A program made the translations under genes and the position numbers. This document shows positions 22,920-34,347 of a stretch of DNA of 64,000 bases, in pieces (within the stretch, counting starts at the first letter, position 1; every line of letters begins with the position of its first letter). This DNA is from Blastocladiella emersonii ATCC 22665. Lineage: Eukaryota; Blastocladiomycota; Blastocladiomycetes; Blastocladiales; Blastocladiaceae. The notes below the pieces were generated by a model. It did no database searches. It was not told the origin of the DNA and was given only the letters and a program-made list of their open reading frames with translations. The DNA lies in the NCBI GenBank assembly GCA_025594325.1, contig JANHCV010000001.1, forward strand, positions 558,001-622,000. The letters are read 5' to 3'.

Positions 22920-25900
22920 ATGCTAAAGAATGCATCCACCACCGGCGGGCCCCGGGCGCCGCGCGCGACCGCCGACCCGCTGCTGCAGCACGGTCTGCAC
23001 GACGCGGCCTCGGGGTCGTGGGACTCGCTGTTCACGGCCGACGACCGGAAACCCTCTCGCGCGCCCGGCGCCCTGCTCGCCACGTCAACCCCCAACGCCG
23101 CCGCCACCCGCCCCAGCGGCACCCTGCCGCCCCGCTCTGTCCGCTCGCCGCCGCGACACCACCGCGACCCGCGCGCGTCGGACCCGTGGACCTCGTCCGC
23201 GACCATCACGAACCCGGACCCGACGACGCACACGCCGTCGGGCGAGCCCGCCATGGACCGCGCGCTGCTGACGCCTGAGCTCGGGTACAAGCTGAGCAAG
23301 AAGATTGCGCAGCTGACCAAGGTCATCTACGCCGTGCACCTGCGCAACGACCACCACCACGCCGAAATGTGCTCGGTCGTCGAGGCGTACGAGGCGCATA
23401 TCCTCGCGGCCGAGGCGGCGGCGCGGGAGGCTGCAAGGACGGCGGCTGAGGCGAGGGAGGTGGAAATCCAGGAGGTGCGGCGTGAGGCCGACGCGCAGGT
23501 TGCGGCGGAGCGCGCGGCGAGGGAGGCCGAGGTCACGCGGGTCGCTGCTGAGGCCCAAGCCAGTGTCGATCAGGTGAAGCGGGAAAAAGAGGAGGAGGCG
23601 GCGAGGTTTCGCAAGCAGGTGCTCGACCTCGAGCTGTACGTCGTTGCATTCCCGTCGCGCGACGAAACTGACCTGAACACTCGACGTAGGCGACTCGAGG
23701 TTGCCGAGGCCAACCTCAAGGACGAGCGGACCAAGGCCGTCGAGCTCGGCGTCCAGCTCGAGGAGACGGCGCGCGGCAAGATTGAGCTCGAGGAGCAGGC
23801 CGAGTTGCTCAAGGCGGCGCGGGACGAGGACGCAAAGCGTCATGCTGCTGAGCTGGGTACGGCCGATCAACAGTCGCTCGGGTTGTGCCGGCACTGACAC
23901 GAGTCTTATGTAGAATCCCTTCGCTCGACCCAAGCACGACAGCTCGAGGAAACAACTTCAGCCCACCAAGCTGTACGTCGCCCTCTCATCCGACCCCGCT
24001 CACTCGCCCTAACCCATCACCCCGCCTCAGGCCCTCGCCACCGCCGAATCCTCCCACCGCGCCGCGCTCGACGCCGCCAACAAGGACACGCTGCGCCGCG
24101 TGCAGGACCTGCACCTCGCGCGCGACCAGCTCGCGTCCCTCGAGGCCTCGCTGCGCACCCAGTCCGAGTCGTGGTCGCACCGCGAGCGCGAGCTCGAGAC
24201 CCTTGTGTCGCGTCTCGAGACCAAGCTGACGGCGATGCACGGCGACCACTCGGCGCAGGGCGACCAGCTGCGCGCCCTCCTCGACGCCGCGACGGCTGAG
24301 GCCAAGCAGAGCGCGGAACGCGTGTGCGAGCTGACGCGCGAGCTCGAGTCGGCGCGCGACACGTACGCTGTGACCGAGCGCGAGCGGGCGGATGCGGTCG
24401 AGCAGGTCGGCAAGCTCCGCGCTCAGCTCGCTGGTGCCGAGTCGCGGCACGCATCAGTCGTGCGCGAGCGCGACGCACTGGCGCAGAAGCTCAAGGAGAC
24501 GACCGAAGAGGCTAAACTCGCCGCGGCCGCGGCCGCCGAACAGCTGCGCAGCGCCAAGGAGCGCAGCGACCAGTCTACGGCCGCGTTCGCACAGGAGCGT
24601 GCGCGGCTCGAGCAGGCGTGCCGTATGCAGGCCGCCGAGGCCAAGGATCTCGCGAGCAAGCTGCTCGCGCTCGAACAGTACGTTTCCGGACTCGTCGGTG
24701 CGGAATGCTGGATCTGACGCTGGCAGCGTGTAGCGAGCTTATGACCGAGCGGAGCACTGGCGGTACGACTACCCGGTTTTCCGACTCGGAGTAGCCCGCT
24801 AACACCCTCTTCTCCGAGTAGAGAGCAAATCAACCGAACTCGCAGCCCAAGTCGCCGACCTACAGTCTCGCCTCGACACGGCCATGACCGAGCGCGACCG
24901 CGCCCTGGCCTCGGCCGAGGGCAGCGCGGCGCAGCTGCAGGACGAGCTCGACGACTGGCGCCGCCGGTTCGCCGCTCTCGACGCGCAGCTCCAGAACGCC
25001 GTCAACGACCACGACGACCGCGTTCGCGAGCTCGAGCGGATGCACCGCGAGGCGCAGAAGCGGTGGGCTGCCGAGCGCGCCGCGGAACGCAGCGACATGG
25101 CGCGCGACCACGCGGCGGCGGTCGAGCGCATGAAGTTGAAGTGGGACGAGGAGATGCGCACGGTCGTCGAGACGCGCGCGGCGGCGGTGCGCGAGCTCAA
25201 GGCGCGCGTCGGGGCCGAGGTCGAGCATCGAGCTCGCGAGGAGGCGCGGGTCGTCGAGGCGGGCAGAGAGCTGGGCAAGATGCAGGAACAGCTCACGGCC
25301 GCGCGCAACGAATGCGAGGTGCTTCGGCTGCAAGTCGCCGCGGTCAGGTACGCTGCACTCTCGGGGCTCGTACGTTATGTTCGACTTATCCATCTCGCTC
25401 GTCGTGTAGCGGGTCGCTCCAGTCTGCCGAGGCATCGGCTCAGCAAGCCCAGAGCGCACACGGTACGTCTCGATCAGCACCGTCATTTGCTGGAGCTAAC
25501 CAGAAAGCCGACTAGAGCGACTCAAGAACGAGCTCCAGGACGCCAAGAACCAGCTTGCCCAGTCGCAGCGCCGCGAGTCGGAGCTCGCCGGTACAGTGGC
25601 CCAGCTCGACGCACAGCTCGCTGACGAGCGCAACCACCTGGCCACCAAGGACTCGGAGCTGACCAAGCTCGCGACGATCAACAACACGATCACGGAGCAG
25701 CAGTCCCGCATCGCACAGCTCACCGCCGAGCTGGACGCCAGGTCGAAGGAGGTGCAGCGTGCCGCCTCGACCATCGAGCAGAACGTCAAGTCGATCAAGG
25801 TAAGTGCGTTCCCGGTCATCGGATTCACGCTCGCACTGACGAAACCTTGCACGAGTGTAGGATCTCAAGGATCTGACCCAGCGCCTGCTCACGTCCGAGA

Positions 25901-27054
25901 CCACGCTGCAAGCCGAACTCGAGCGCGCTCGCACCGACCACGCGGTCGCTCTCGCTGCCGTCCACTCCGAGCACGAGCAGCAGATCGAGACCATGAGTAC
26001 CGCGTTCCTCGACGAGAAGGCCGCGCTGCACGATCAGCTCCGCGTCGCCAACCAGCGCATCGAGGACCAGATTGCGACCCTCGAGCGCGCACGCGCCGAG
26101 GCTCTCGCCGACCAAACGGCCGCGGCGCGGCGCCAGGCGGAGCTCATGCGGGACCTCGAGCGGGCTCGCGCGCAGGCCGTGCAGCAGCGCGAGGCGTCCG
26201 AGGCTAAGATGTACGTTTCGTCGTCTCTTGCGGGCGATGCTTAATCACTGACAGCTGTATCTAGTGCCGCGCTCGAAACGCAGTTCCGCAGCGACACCGA
26301 GGCGGCGGCCACGCGGCACGCACAAGACGTCGAGAACGCGAAGCGCGAGCACCTCGCGCGGACGCAGGCCATGCTCGGCGAGTTCGAGTCGGCGCAGGCG
26401 TTCATGAAGTCGGAGGTCGAGCGCCTCACGCGAGCGTACGTTCAGCCCCCGCCTATTCGGTTGCTTCGAGCTCACCTCGCGCACGGACCTCTAGGCTCGA
26501 GGCCGCCGAGGTCAAGTACATCAACCGCGAGCCGCGTCAGGAAGATCTCGACCGGGTCCACCGCTGCGAGATCGAGATTGACCGGCATAAGCGCACAATT
26601 GTCCAGCTCACGGTACGCCTATGGCCAGATGCTTCTCGAGTGCGAGTGCGAGCGCGCGCTGATCCGCATCGTCGTGTAGGAGGACATTGCGCGCATCCGC
26701 CTCGAGGTCCAGAGCCGCGAGGACAGCATCCACCGGCACTTTGGCAGCCGGCCGAACGTCGGGGTGCTGATGCCTGGCGCAGGCGCCGCGTCAAAAAAGG
26801 TGCGCTACAGGTCACCTTGCTTGTTCGCGGGACTCGTTCGCTGACCGACCTCGATGTAGGGCGCCGCTGGATCACGGACGACGGCTCCGAGTCTACTGCA
26901 CTCTCGATCCTCGGCCGCGATCCTACCGCCGCTGGGCAAGTCGGGCAGTGACTCGAGCCTGGCCAAGGGGCGGCCCAAGTCAGCGAGCATGGTGCTGTCC
27001 GAGTCGAGAGCTGGCGGATCCAGCCGGCCTGGTTCGGGACACCGGCTACAATAG
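22920..27054 (+). CDS. FAM184-like coiled-coil protein
   Basis: Thirteen exons: 22920-23635, 23690-23856, 23914-23972, 24031-24677, 24734-24762, 24822-25347, 25410-25462, 25516-25799, 25861-26210, 26265-26435, 26495-26612, 26680-26799, 26860-27054. All join in phase to 1,144 aa, including a 29-nt micro-exon. The diagnostic FAM184 N-terminal motif is at about 120-140: GYKLSKKIAQLTKVIYAVH (animal FAM184A has KMSKKIAQLTKVIYALN). It is followed by about 900 residues of continuous Glu/Ala/Arg coiled coil. The end of the coil (DSIHRHFGSRPNVGVLMPGA) resembles the conserved animal C-terminal motif with VGVINP, and a short Ser/Arg-rich tail follows. The start is the first ATG of the frame; codons upstream of it begin only with GTG. 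FAM184 is poorly characterised. Its presence fits a lineage that keeps flagella, but a ciliary role is inference. Confidence 0.88.
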
Positions 27055-27210
27055 ACGTAGTGCGGCTTTCGGCCCTTGACCCGTAGTGGAGCTGATGCAA
27101 GGCCTGATCGGTCGGATGACTCAAAGGTCGGGCTATGGCAGTGTCAACTCCGATCTCGTCGCCGAGAAGCCATCTCTCTCAAACCCCCTACTTGCTAATG
27201 TATTGACACC

Positions 27211-28965
27211 ATGGAACTTGATGCAAAACCTTGCGATATGCAACGACAGTCGATTGACGTCCCACAGACGCCCCTTGAAGGCATGATGCCGACTCGTGAC
27301 GATCCCGTCGCTGCTCGGGCCGTCTCGCAGCCTGTCCACACTTCGTTCTTCCGTGAAGCACTCTCGAATCCTTGCATTTGCCAGGACAATGCCCCCGAGA
27401 TTGTTCGACACACGATCGCCTTGGGCGCTACCGGCGAGCAGTCGGACGTCACGGTCGAGCTTCACGGTCACCGCTACTCGCTGCACTCGTTTGTTTTGAC
27501 TCAGAGTCCCCTCTTCAAGCGCTTGCTTGGTGACGTGTGGCACGTTCCTACTTTTGATCGTGACGGCTGGTCGGTCCGAATCGAGTTCCTTCCTTCTGTC
27601 AAATCAGGCGGCGATCCCGTTGCCCGAGCTCTCGTTGCTTGGGAAATCGCTCTCGTCTCCTTGTACGCCGGATGCAGCCATGCCGTTCGTCGACTGCTGC
27701 AGCCCTGGAACTTCGTGGACGTGCTCGAAGCCGCACTCTATTTTGGTACGCGTTATTGGTCACGCGGCGTGAACTTGTGAGGCTCAAGCTAACCACCAAC
27801 ATCACTGCCGTGCTTTCAGACTTTCCGCAGCTCATCAAGGCGCTTCTGGGACACTACCACAAGGTCTTGGCATCCTGCCTCGGGAACCCAATGAGAACAA
27901 CGCCATACTCGTGGCCAGCGTGATCAACTGGTGCCACGGCCGCTCGCTCCCGCCAAACCTCCTGTCCCTCAGCACATTTTCCTTCGCGTTGCTTCGCTTC
28001 CTCGGGCCACAGCCGTTCACGCGCAGCGTCCTTACTTGGTGCCACTCTAACACTGTCAACCGAGTCCTGCTCTCGCCAAACTTTTGGGCGCCCACCGAGA
28101 CCGAGCGCTTTGCGTTTCTCATGGAGTTCAACGTCCCCTTCGATCTGGTCATGCTCGCCATGCGGTTCTGCCGCACCAACCTCTACGAGCAGCAGCGCAT
28201 CTTGACGCACCCGTCTGTCGCGTCGGATCCCGCGAAGCAGATCTGCTTGCAGTCAACCTTTTACAGAGTCATGACGCTCGAAACTCGTATTTCAGCTGCC
28301 CGTCCAGATGATCTCGCGATTCTTGACGGTTGGCCGGACGAGACCGTTGGGTTCAGCGGCTTCTCGCCGAACAGATTTGATCCAACCGTCGCACGGACCA
28401 CTGCAGCTCCTTGGGACAGTGCCGCTTTGGACCATCTCGCCAAGATTGCTGGCGGCCCGGAAGTGCGCATCCCCATGGATCTCGAGCTCAACTCGCCGAA
28501 TCCCACGTGGTTCTTCCACGGCGGGAGCTGCTGGACGGTGCGCGTCGTGCTTTGCGAGAATGGCGACCTGCAGCTCTTCATGTACGCGTTCGCACCGGAC
28601 CAACGCGAAGTCGCCTGACTGACTCGAGCGACTCGCGACTTTGTAGTACTCGCGTTCGCTCATCAACGTTTCTCTCGCAGCCCATCGCTCCCGGCACACT
28701 CTACGACCCTCGCACGTACGTGCCGGCCAAGGTCTACCTCGTGTCCTACGTTCCAGCTCTTCTTCACTCGAGCAGCTCGACGACCAGCCCCAACTCGCCT
28801 TCCTCGCAGGTCTTGATCACGGCGACGTATTGCCACAGCTACGCCAACCCCCACCTGTTCATTGACGGACACGAGCACGGCGTGTTCTTCAAGGGGTTCG
28901 GCTCGGTTCCGATCGTCAACGGGAAGCGCACGATGCGCTTCATGCTCGGCCTGCGCCTCATGTAG
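27211..28965 (+). CDS. BTB/POZ-domain protein, copy A (apparent frameshift)
   Basis: Exons 27211-27745, 27820-28581 and 28647-28965, with intron positions matching copy B at 30013-31804. Residues about 65-180 are a BTB fold (SDVTVELHGHRYSLHSFVLT then SPLFKRLL). A helical BACK-like middle follows, and then a C-terminal domain with FFHGGSCW and an ending MRFMLGLRLM shared by all copies. Such proteins usually act as Cullin-3 substrate adaptors; no substrate can be named. With these introns the total is not a multiple of three. Just after the first intron the frame must change near 27880 (from ...KVLASCL to ...PNENNAILVASVINW). Either the copy is freshly broken, or there is a sequencing error, or an acceptor at 27830 is used, which keeps the frame but loses the LIxAL similarity to copy B. 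It starts 156 bp after the FAM184-like gene. Confidence 0.7.
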
Positions 28966-29134
28966 CCCTCCGCCTCGAGTTTTTCTGAGTATCATAAATA
29001 GATGGTGACCGGTTCTTGAGTTCTTCAGACGGACATGACCTCTGGCTCGCTCTCGGATAGCCCGCTGGGATCATGACGCCTCGAGAGGACAGGCGAAGCT
29101 GATCAAAGGCGTGATCGGTCGGGAGCCAGCGGAG

Positions 29135-29703
29135 CTCCGATTGAGGCCGAATCCTGAACTGAGTCATGTTGAGCTCAGCCGACTTTCCAAAATCGCAAGC
29201 TGTCCCGAAGTACGCATCCCGCTCGAGATCAACGTCGACCAACCCCGCAACGGGCCAATCAAGCTTACGTTCTTTCACGGCGGCAGCTTTTGGTCCCTTG
29301 GCCTGCACATCATGGAGCAGGGTGCGTGCGGCTCCTTTCCGTTATTATCCCGCTTCAAACTAACTCGCAATCATCTAGTGAGCGCCTTCCTTGGTCAACT
29401 ATGGGCGCAACCGCCATGCTCGACCAGTATCAAGACCGCCGCAGGACCGTACTGGCACGGGCTTACCTTGTCTCGTATTCTGCTTTCGAGATGGACAACC
29501 TCCTCCCCGACGCAACTCGTCAACGGACCTTGGTCAAAGTTGCCAAGGCTTGTGCTTGGGCCAACGCGCAGCCATTTGCTGGTGGCGATCAAAGCTCAAT
29601 CTCGATTCAAGGTTTGGATCAAGTCCCAATCCTTGACGGCCAACGAAAAATGAGGTTCTTGTTCGGTCTTCGGTTGATGAAATGTATCCATCTATTTTCC
29701 TAG
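29135..29703 (+). pseudogene. Truncated BTB-family copy, C-terminal part only
   Basis: Begins within the region equivalent to the end of exon 2 of its neighbours (LSKIASCPEVRIPLEI, FFHGGSFWSLGL) and ends with MRFLFGLRLM, the family C-terminus. An intron-like GTGCG...TAG gap (about 29321-29379) is at the conserved place, but the two sides do not join in frame. The BTB and BACK parts are absent. It is a 5'-truncated relic between two longer copies, which suggests tandem duplication with partial deletion. Confidence 0.6.
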
Positions 29704-30012
29704 CTTCCACGGTCTCGCGTTCTTGCCTGGTTGATGAGAACGATGCTCCTGATGAAGATGAAGATCCTCCGCCCTGCTCTCCCCACGTCGCGACACCTTT
29801 TAGGTTACGCTATTGCCGCGAAAGACGCGTAAAAATTAATAAAACTAGTTCGCTTCCCATGTGTGAGCACGAAAATGATCCGGATCGTGATCGAGCAGGT
29901 GATCCCGCGTGACGTCGACGTCGGCCGCCGGGCAACGACGGCGCCACACAAGCTTCGGCTCGCCGCCCAACCTCGCCCTCCCTCCCTCAACTCACTTTCA
30001 TGTAACTTCACG
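29704..30012. other. Intergenic upstream of BTB copy B
   Basis: 309 bp with no gene; it should contain the promoter of copy B. No element recognised. Confidence 0.4.
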
Positions 30013-31804
30013 ATGGAACTTGATGCAAATGACTCGGATTCACGTCTTGAACGGCGTCGCCCGCGACTTCGCGCCCAGGACCCGCAGGTTCCTCAAGGTC
30101 GCGTCCTCGCGACGGCACCTGCTTCTGCCGTCGCTCCGCAGCCCGTCGTTATCCCGACCTTCCGCGAGGCCCTATGTTGGCCGTGCGAATGCAAAGACAA
30201 AGCGCCGGCGCTGATCCGCCACTCGATCGAACTTGGAGCCCGCGACGAGCAGACCGATATCACCGTCGAGCTTCACGGCAAGCGCTTCTCGCTCCACACC
30301 TTCGTCTTGACCCAGAGTCCTCTCCTTAAAAACCTGCTCGGTGACGAGTGGCACGTGCCGTCCGTCGACTGCAACGGCCGTTCGGCCCGTATCGAGTTTC
30401 TCCCTCCAGACGCCGAGGGCGACGATGCAGTCAGCCGAGCCCTTGTTGCTTGGGAGAACGTCCTTGTCTCCCTTTATGGCGGATGTGTGCACGCTGTTGC
30501 TTCGCGCGTGACGCCCGGTTCGTTCCTGGACACGCTAGAGGCTGCCCTCTATTTCGGTACGCACGCTCAACCCGCTTCACCACTTGACGCTGAAGGAGCT
30601 CACCATATCGCGCGCGTTTTAGACCTGCCTTCTCTCATCGACGCCTTGGTCTACTTCTTTGCTTGCGTCTTGGCCGACTGCCTTGAATCCGAGCGCTTGC
30701 ACGAGGAAACCACCCGGTTCATCGCACGAGTGATGACGTGGAACGACGAACGGACGACGCCGGACACTACCGCGCCGCTAGTCTCGCACGTCCGGTGGCT
30801 TATTCGCTTTTTGGGTCCGCATCCACTTACCCGCAGCATCCTCACTCACTGCCCACAGCGCTTCATCAACTCCGTGCTTCTCTCCGCGCAGCTCTGGTGT
30901 CCCAGCGAGCTTGCACGTTTCGAATTTCTCGTCGAGTTCAAGGTTCCCTTTGAGCAGATTATGCTCGTCATGCGCTTCTGCGGCACCACGCTCGAGGATC
31001 AGCGCCGTGCTCTGGCGCTGCCACCCGTGGCGCTTGACCCTTCACGGCAGATGTGCCTGAAATCGGCGTTCTTTGAAGCGACCGCGCTGGACGGCGCTAT
31101 CGCAACGGCCAAACTGCGCGACCAAGTTTTACCTGGGGAGTGGCCAGCGTATGACGCTGGCTACAGCGCCTTTGGGACAACTCTATGGAGCGAAACTTCA
31201 AGTGGTCTGGAACTTAACGGCGCTGAACTTGATCGGAACTCCAAAATCGCAAGCTGTCCCGAGTTTCGCCTTCCTTTCGATATCGACATTCCTGCGGACG
31301 GCCTCGATCCCTGTGCGGTAATTAACCGCACTTTCCTTCACGGTGGGAGCGTGTGGTCCACCCAGCTTCAGGTGGACAGAAATGGCGAAGTGCTCCTCGG
31401 CATGTACGTTCGCTGCTTCCTCCCTCAAAAGTTGGAAACGCTCCCCAACTGATCCCGGTCTTTCGAATTGTAGCCAACGCGCTTCTTGGGCTCAGATGCG
31501 CGCTTCTTGGGCTCAGATGCACCCCGATTTCCTCGCTGGACGCTCCCAGGACCGCCGCAAGATAGTTTTTGTCCGCACGTACTTTACGTTCTATCCGGCC
31601 AAGCTGCTGGACGAGTCTCGGCCTGGAGTGCCCCGCCAGCGCGTCGCCCCCAGCATGCCAGGACGTCACATCCTCCCTGAGGTGCAGTCGTTTGCCGTTG
31701 GACAGAATATGGTGGTCTCGCTCTGCAATATTTATATCGATCGTGTCCCCATGGTTGGCGGCCAGCGCAAGCTGCGGCTTCTCCCTGGCCTGCGACTCAT
31801 GTAG
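30013..31804 (+). CDS. BTB/POZ-domain protein, copy B (intact)
   Basis: Exons 30013-30556, 30623-31403 and 31474-31804, in phase, 551 aa. The start MELDAN matches MELDAK of copy A. The first intron (66 nt) is a multiple of three and lacks a stop, so its retention would add 22 residues. The BTB domain is at about 65-180 (TDITVELHGKRFSLHTFVLT then SPLLKNLLGDEWHVP). A helical BACK-like region runs about 185-330 (HVRWLIRFLGPHPLTRSIL). The lineage-specific C-terminal half has FLHGGSVW and ends LLPGLRLM. Probably a Cullin-3 ligase adaptor; the C-terminal half may bind the substrate. It is the only fully open member of the cluster. Its stop lies 51 bp from the stop of the convergent next gene. Confidence 0.8.
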
Positions 31805-31855
31805 TCCCAATGCTCTCCCCACTTCATACATTTTCTGTTTTTCTTGTTGATTGTA

Positions 31856-34082
31856 TCACCATGCCGCCTCGGACAACATCTCCACGAACGACGGGACACA
31901 CCTCACCCGCACGAGCAGCCGCGCCCGCTCCTCGCCGCTGTACTCGCGCCGTTCCTCCTCCCCCGCGTCCCGCATCGCATCTGGATACACGCACGCGATC
32001 GCCTCGAGCCCCTCGACATCCCCAAGCCGTCTCTTCTGGCGCACCACGGCCGCGATCCCGACCCGCGACACGTTGCTCGTGAGCGCGGTCGCGTGCTCCG
32101 CGTACAGCAGCCACACCCACGCCGGAACGCGGTCGAGCCACGCGACGACGCGGCGCGCCATGAAACTTGGATTGTTCTGGACGAGGCGCGTGAACAGGGA
32201 CCGATGAGTGGCGAGGTACGGCTCAGCAGATGGATCGGCCATGAGCGCGAGATGCGTGCTGGAGAAGTGGTCGCGCAGGAACGCGGTTTTGAGCGAGATG
32301 TCGAGCAGGCCGTCGAACGTGTCCATGAACACGAAGATGGCCGCCGTGAGCCCGGGCGTTGTTGGGTGGCGGAGCGCGGTTTGCAGGAGCGCGGAGAAGA
32401 TGGCCGTGCGCTGTTCGCGACGGCTGTCATGGGCGAGCACCGAGTTGTGCGCGTTGGCCGCCCCGCCCGACTGGTAGGCGCACGCGAAAACCCGCGCGAT
32501 CTCGACGTTGCTCCACTCCGCGCGACGTGAGCTGGTGGTAAGCGAGTCGGCAATCTGTTCGAGAAGGGTGCCGAACGGGGTAACGGTCTCGATGAGGGTG
32601 AAGAGCGAAGGGGAGAGCGGCTCGGGGTACGAGCAGAGCAGCTTGATCGCCGTCGACGACGGCAGGCCGAGCTTCATGCACACGCGAAGCAGCGAAGGGA
32701 GATCAGATGGAGCTGGCGTGTGGTCGACGACAAGGGCTACGAATTGAGGGTTAGTCAACTGAACAGACGACGGTTAGCAAAGTAAGCGTACCGTGATATG
32801 CAATGGTGACGTGCATGGAGCTGATGACCCACATCTCGATCAGCTTGACAAGTGCCGTCCGCGCCTCGGACGACCCGTGCTGCAGCAGGGCCGACCACGC
32901 GTCGTCAGGAATCAGCCCAAGCTCGCAGCAACGGTACACTGGCGCGAGATGCCCGCTGCGAGCAAAGGTACAAAGCGCCGGCTGGATGGCCGTGCGCATG
33001 GCCTCGCGCATCGAGTCGTCGCCCAGCACATCCGCGTCGAACCACTTGAGCAGCGCGAGAAACCGTGACTCGTGCCCGGAACCATTCGCCATGGCCGCCG
33101 CAAAACTGGGCGCCCACGTGCGGCTGATCGTGATCCCATAGCTGACCTCGAGCCGTTCAATAAGGTCGATAAGCTCGCCGGCCGCAAGCTGCGCGGCGCG
33201 AAGCGAGTCGACCAGCTTGCCTTGCGCGATTTCGCCCTCAATGAGCCGTGCGACGCGCTCGCGAGTCACGCCGAACCGCGAGTCGCTGAGAAGCATGTCA
33301 AGCGTCGGCCAGTCCAGCGACGAAGCTGCCACGAGGGTGTGGTACTCAAAGTAGGTGCACGTCGCGTTGGGCTGCGCGATGCTGAACTTCAACCCGTGCG
33401 CGACGAGCGGGCCGATATCCGACCACACGTATGACGGGGCCGCGTTGGTCGCTGCTTCCGGGTGATGCGAGACCAGGTAGATGAGGGCAGCGTGGTGAGC
33501 GGTCGAGTCGCCGATGAGCGAAAAGTAGACGGGAAGGATGTGCATTGCGTCGCGGTCCGCGTCGATGCCCGGTTCGAGGTCGTGCTGCGACTCCTTTGCC
33601 CATGAAGTCTCCTCGTCTTCCAGCTCCTCCGGAACCGCAACAATCTCGGCCGGCTGCTGCGCAAGCGGCGCATCCGTCAGGGAAGCTGTCTCGCTCGCGG
33701 GCGAGCCCACGGTCACTTCTTCCACGACGGCCGCGGCCGGCTGGCGGCCGTTGTATGCGCGGGCCCAGTGCTCGTAGAGCTTCCGCATGACGTGCGTCGT
33801 CATCGGATGTCCAAATTCGCGAACATGTTCGGGCGGGAACGCCGTTGCGAGGAAGGCAGACCAGATGCGCGGCGAGTCGGCGATGTGGTTGGGCGAGCGT
33901 CCAGCGAACCCGTTTGCCGTGCGCATGAGCCAGATGGCCGTGCACGCCGTCGAATTGCACACGACCGAAAAGACGAGAGCTGATGCCGGAACGGCGCTGC
34001 GAGGGTTCGCGAGCTGCGCGACGTGCTGCAGGACGACGAGTGGCAGAGAGTTGGAGCAATTCATGGTGTTGGCGGTCGACAT
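31856..34082 (-). CDS. Hypothetical helical protein, 723 aa
   Basis: Two exons, 34082-32792 and 32736-31856, with a 55-nt GTACG...TAG intron and correct phase. A second ATG lies six codons in (MNCSN). The N-terminal 130 residues are hydrophobic-helical (LPLVVLQHVAQLANPR). An acidic linker runs about 130-190. Then come repeated helix pairs (HHAALIYLVSHHPEAATNAA, LDWPTLDMLLSDSRFGV, SRFLALLKWFDADVLGDDSM) that look like an ankyrin- or HEAT-like solenoid without a clear consensus. Exon 2 continues the same style (FSALLQTALRHPTTPGLTAA). No catalytic motif, signal peptide or membrane segment is evident. F-box-like proteins with such solenoids expand in these fungi, but I cannot show an F-box. Function unknown. 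Confidence 0.75.
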
Positions 34083-34347
34083 GGTTTGGCTGTATCAGTG
34101 AGCGAGAGACCAGTTTGAAGGGAAGGGAAAGCTGAAGTGCTAGGGCTCCTGCGGGTGCATATACCGTGCATTTCCGAGCCGTGATGGCGGGCTGATCCGA
34201 CGCGTCTCGCAGCGAGCACGTGATGTCTCGCATCCGACGCCACACCCGCCTCCCCTCCTTGCGCGGCCTCGTTCCATCACTCCCAGTGCTCAAAGTCACT
34301 CCCCGTGCTGAACCATGTGGCATAATGAAAAACGGTTGAATTCTGTG

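Noticed and set aside
27820-27900. Using the acceptor at 27830 to rescue the frame of BTB copy A
   Set aside because: It restores an open frame but replaces the conserved DFPQLIKAL segment with unrelated sequence. Kept only as an alternative to a true frameshift.
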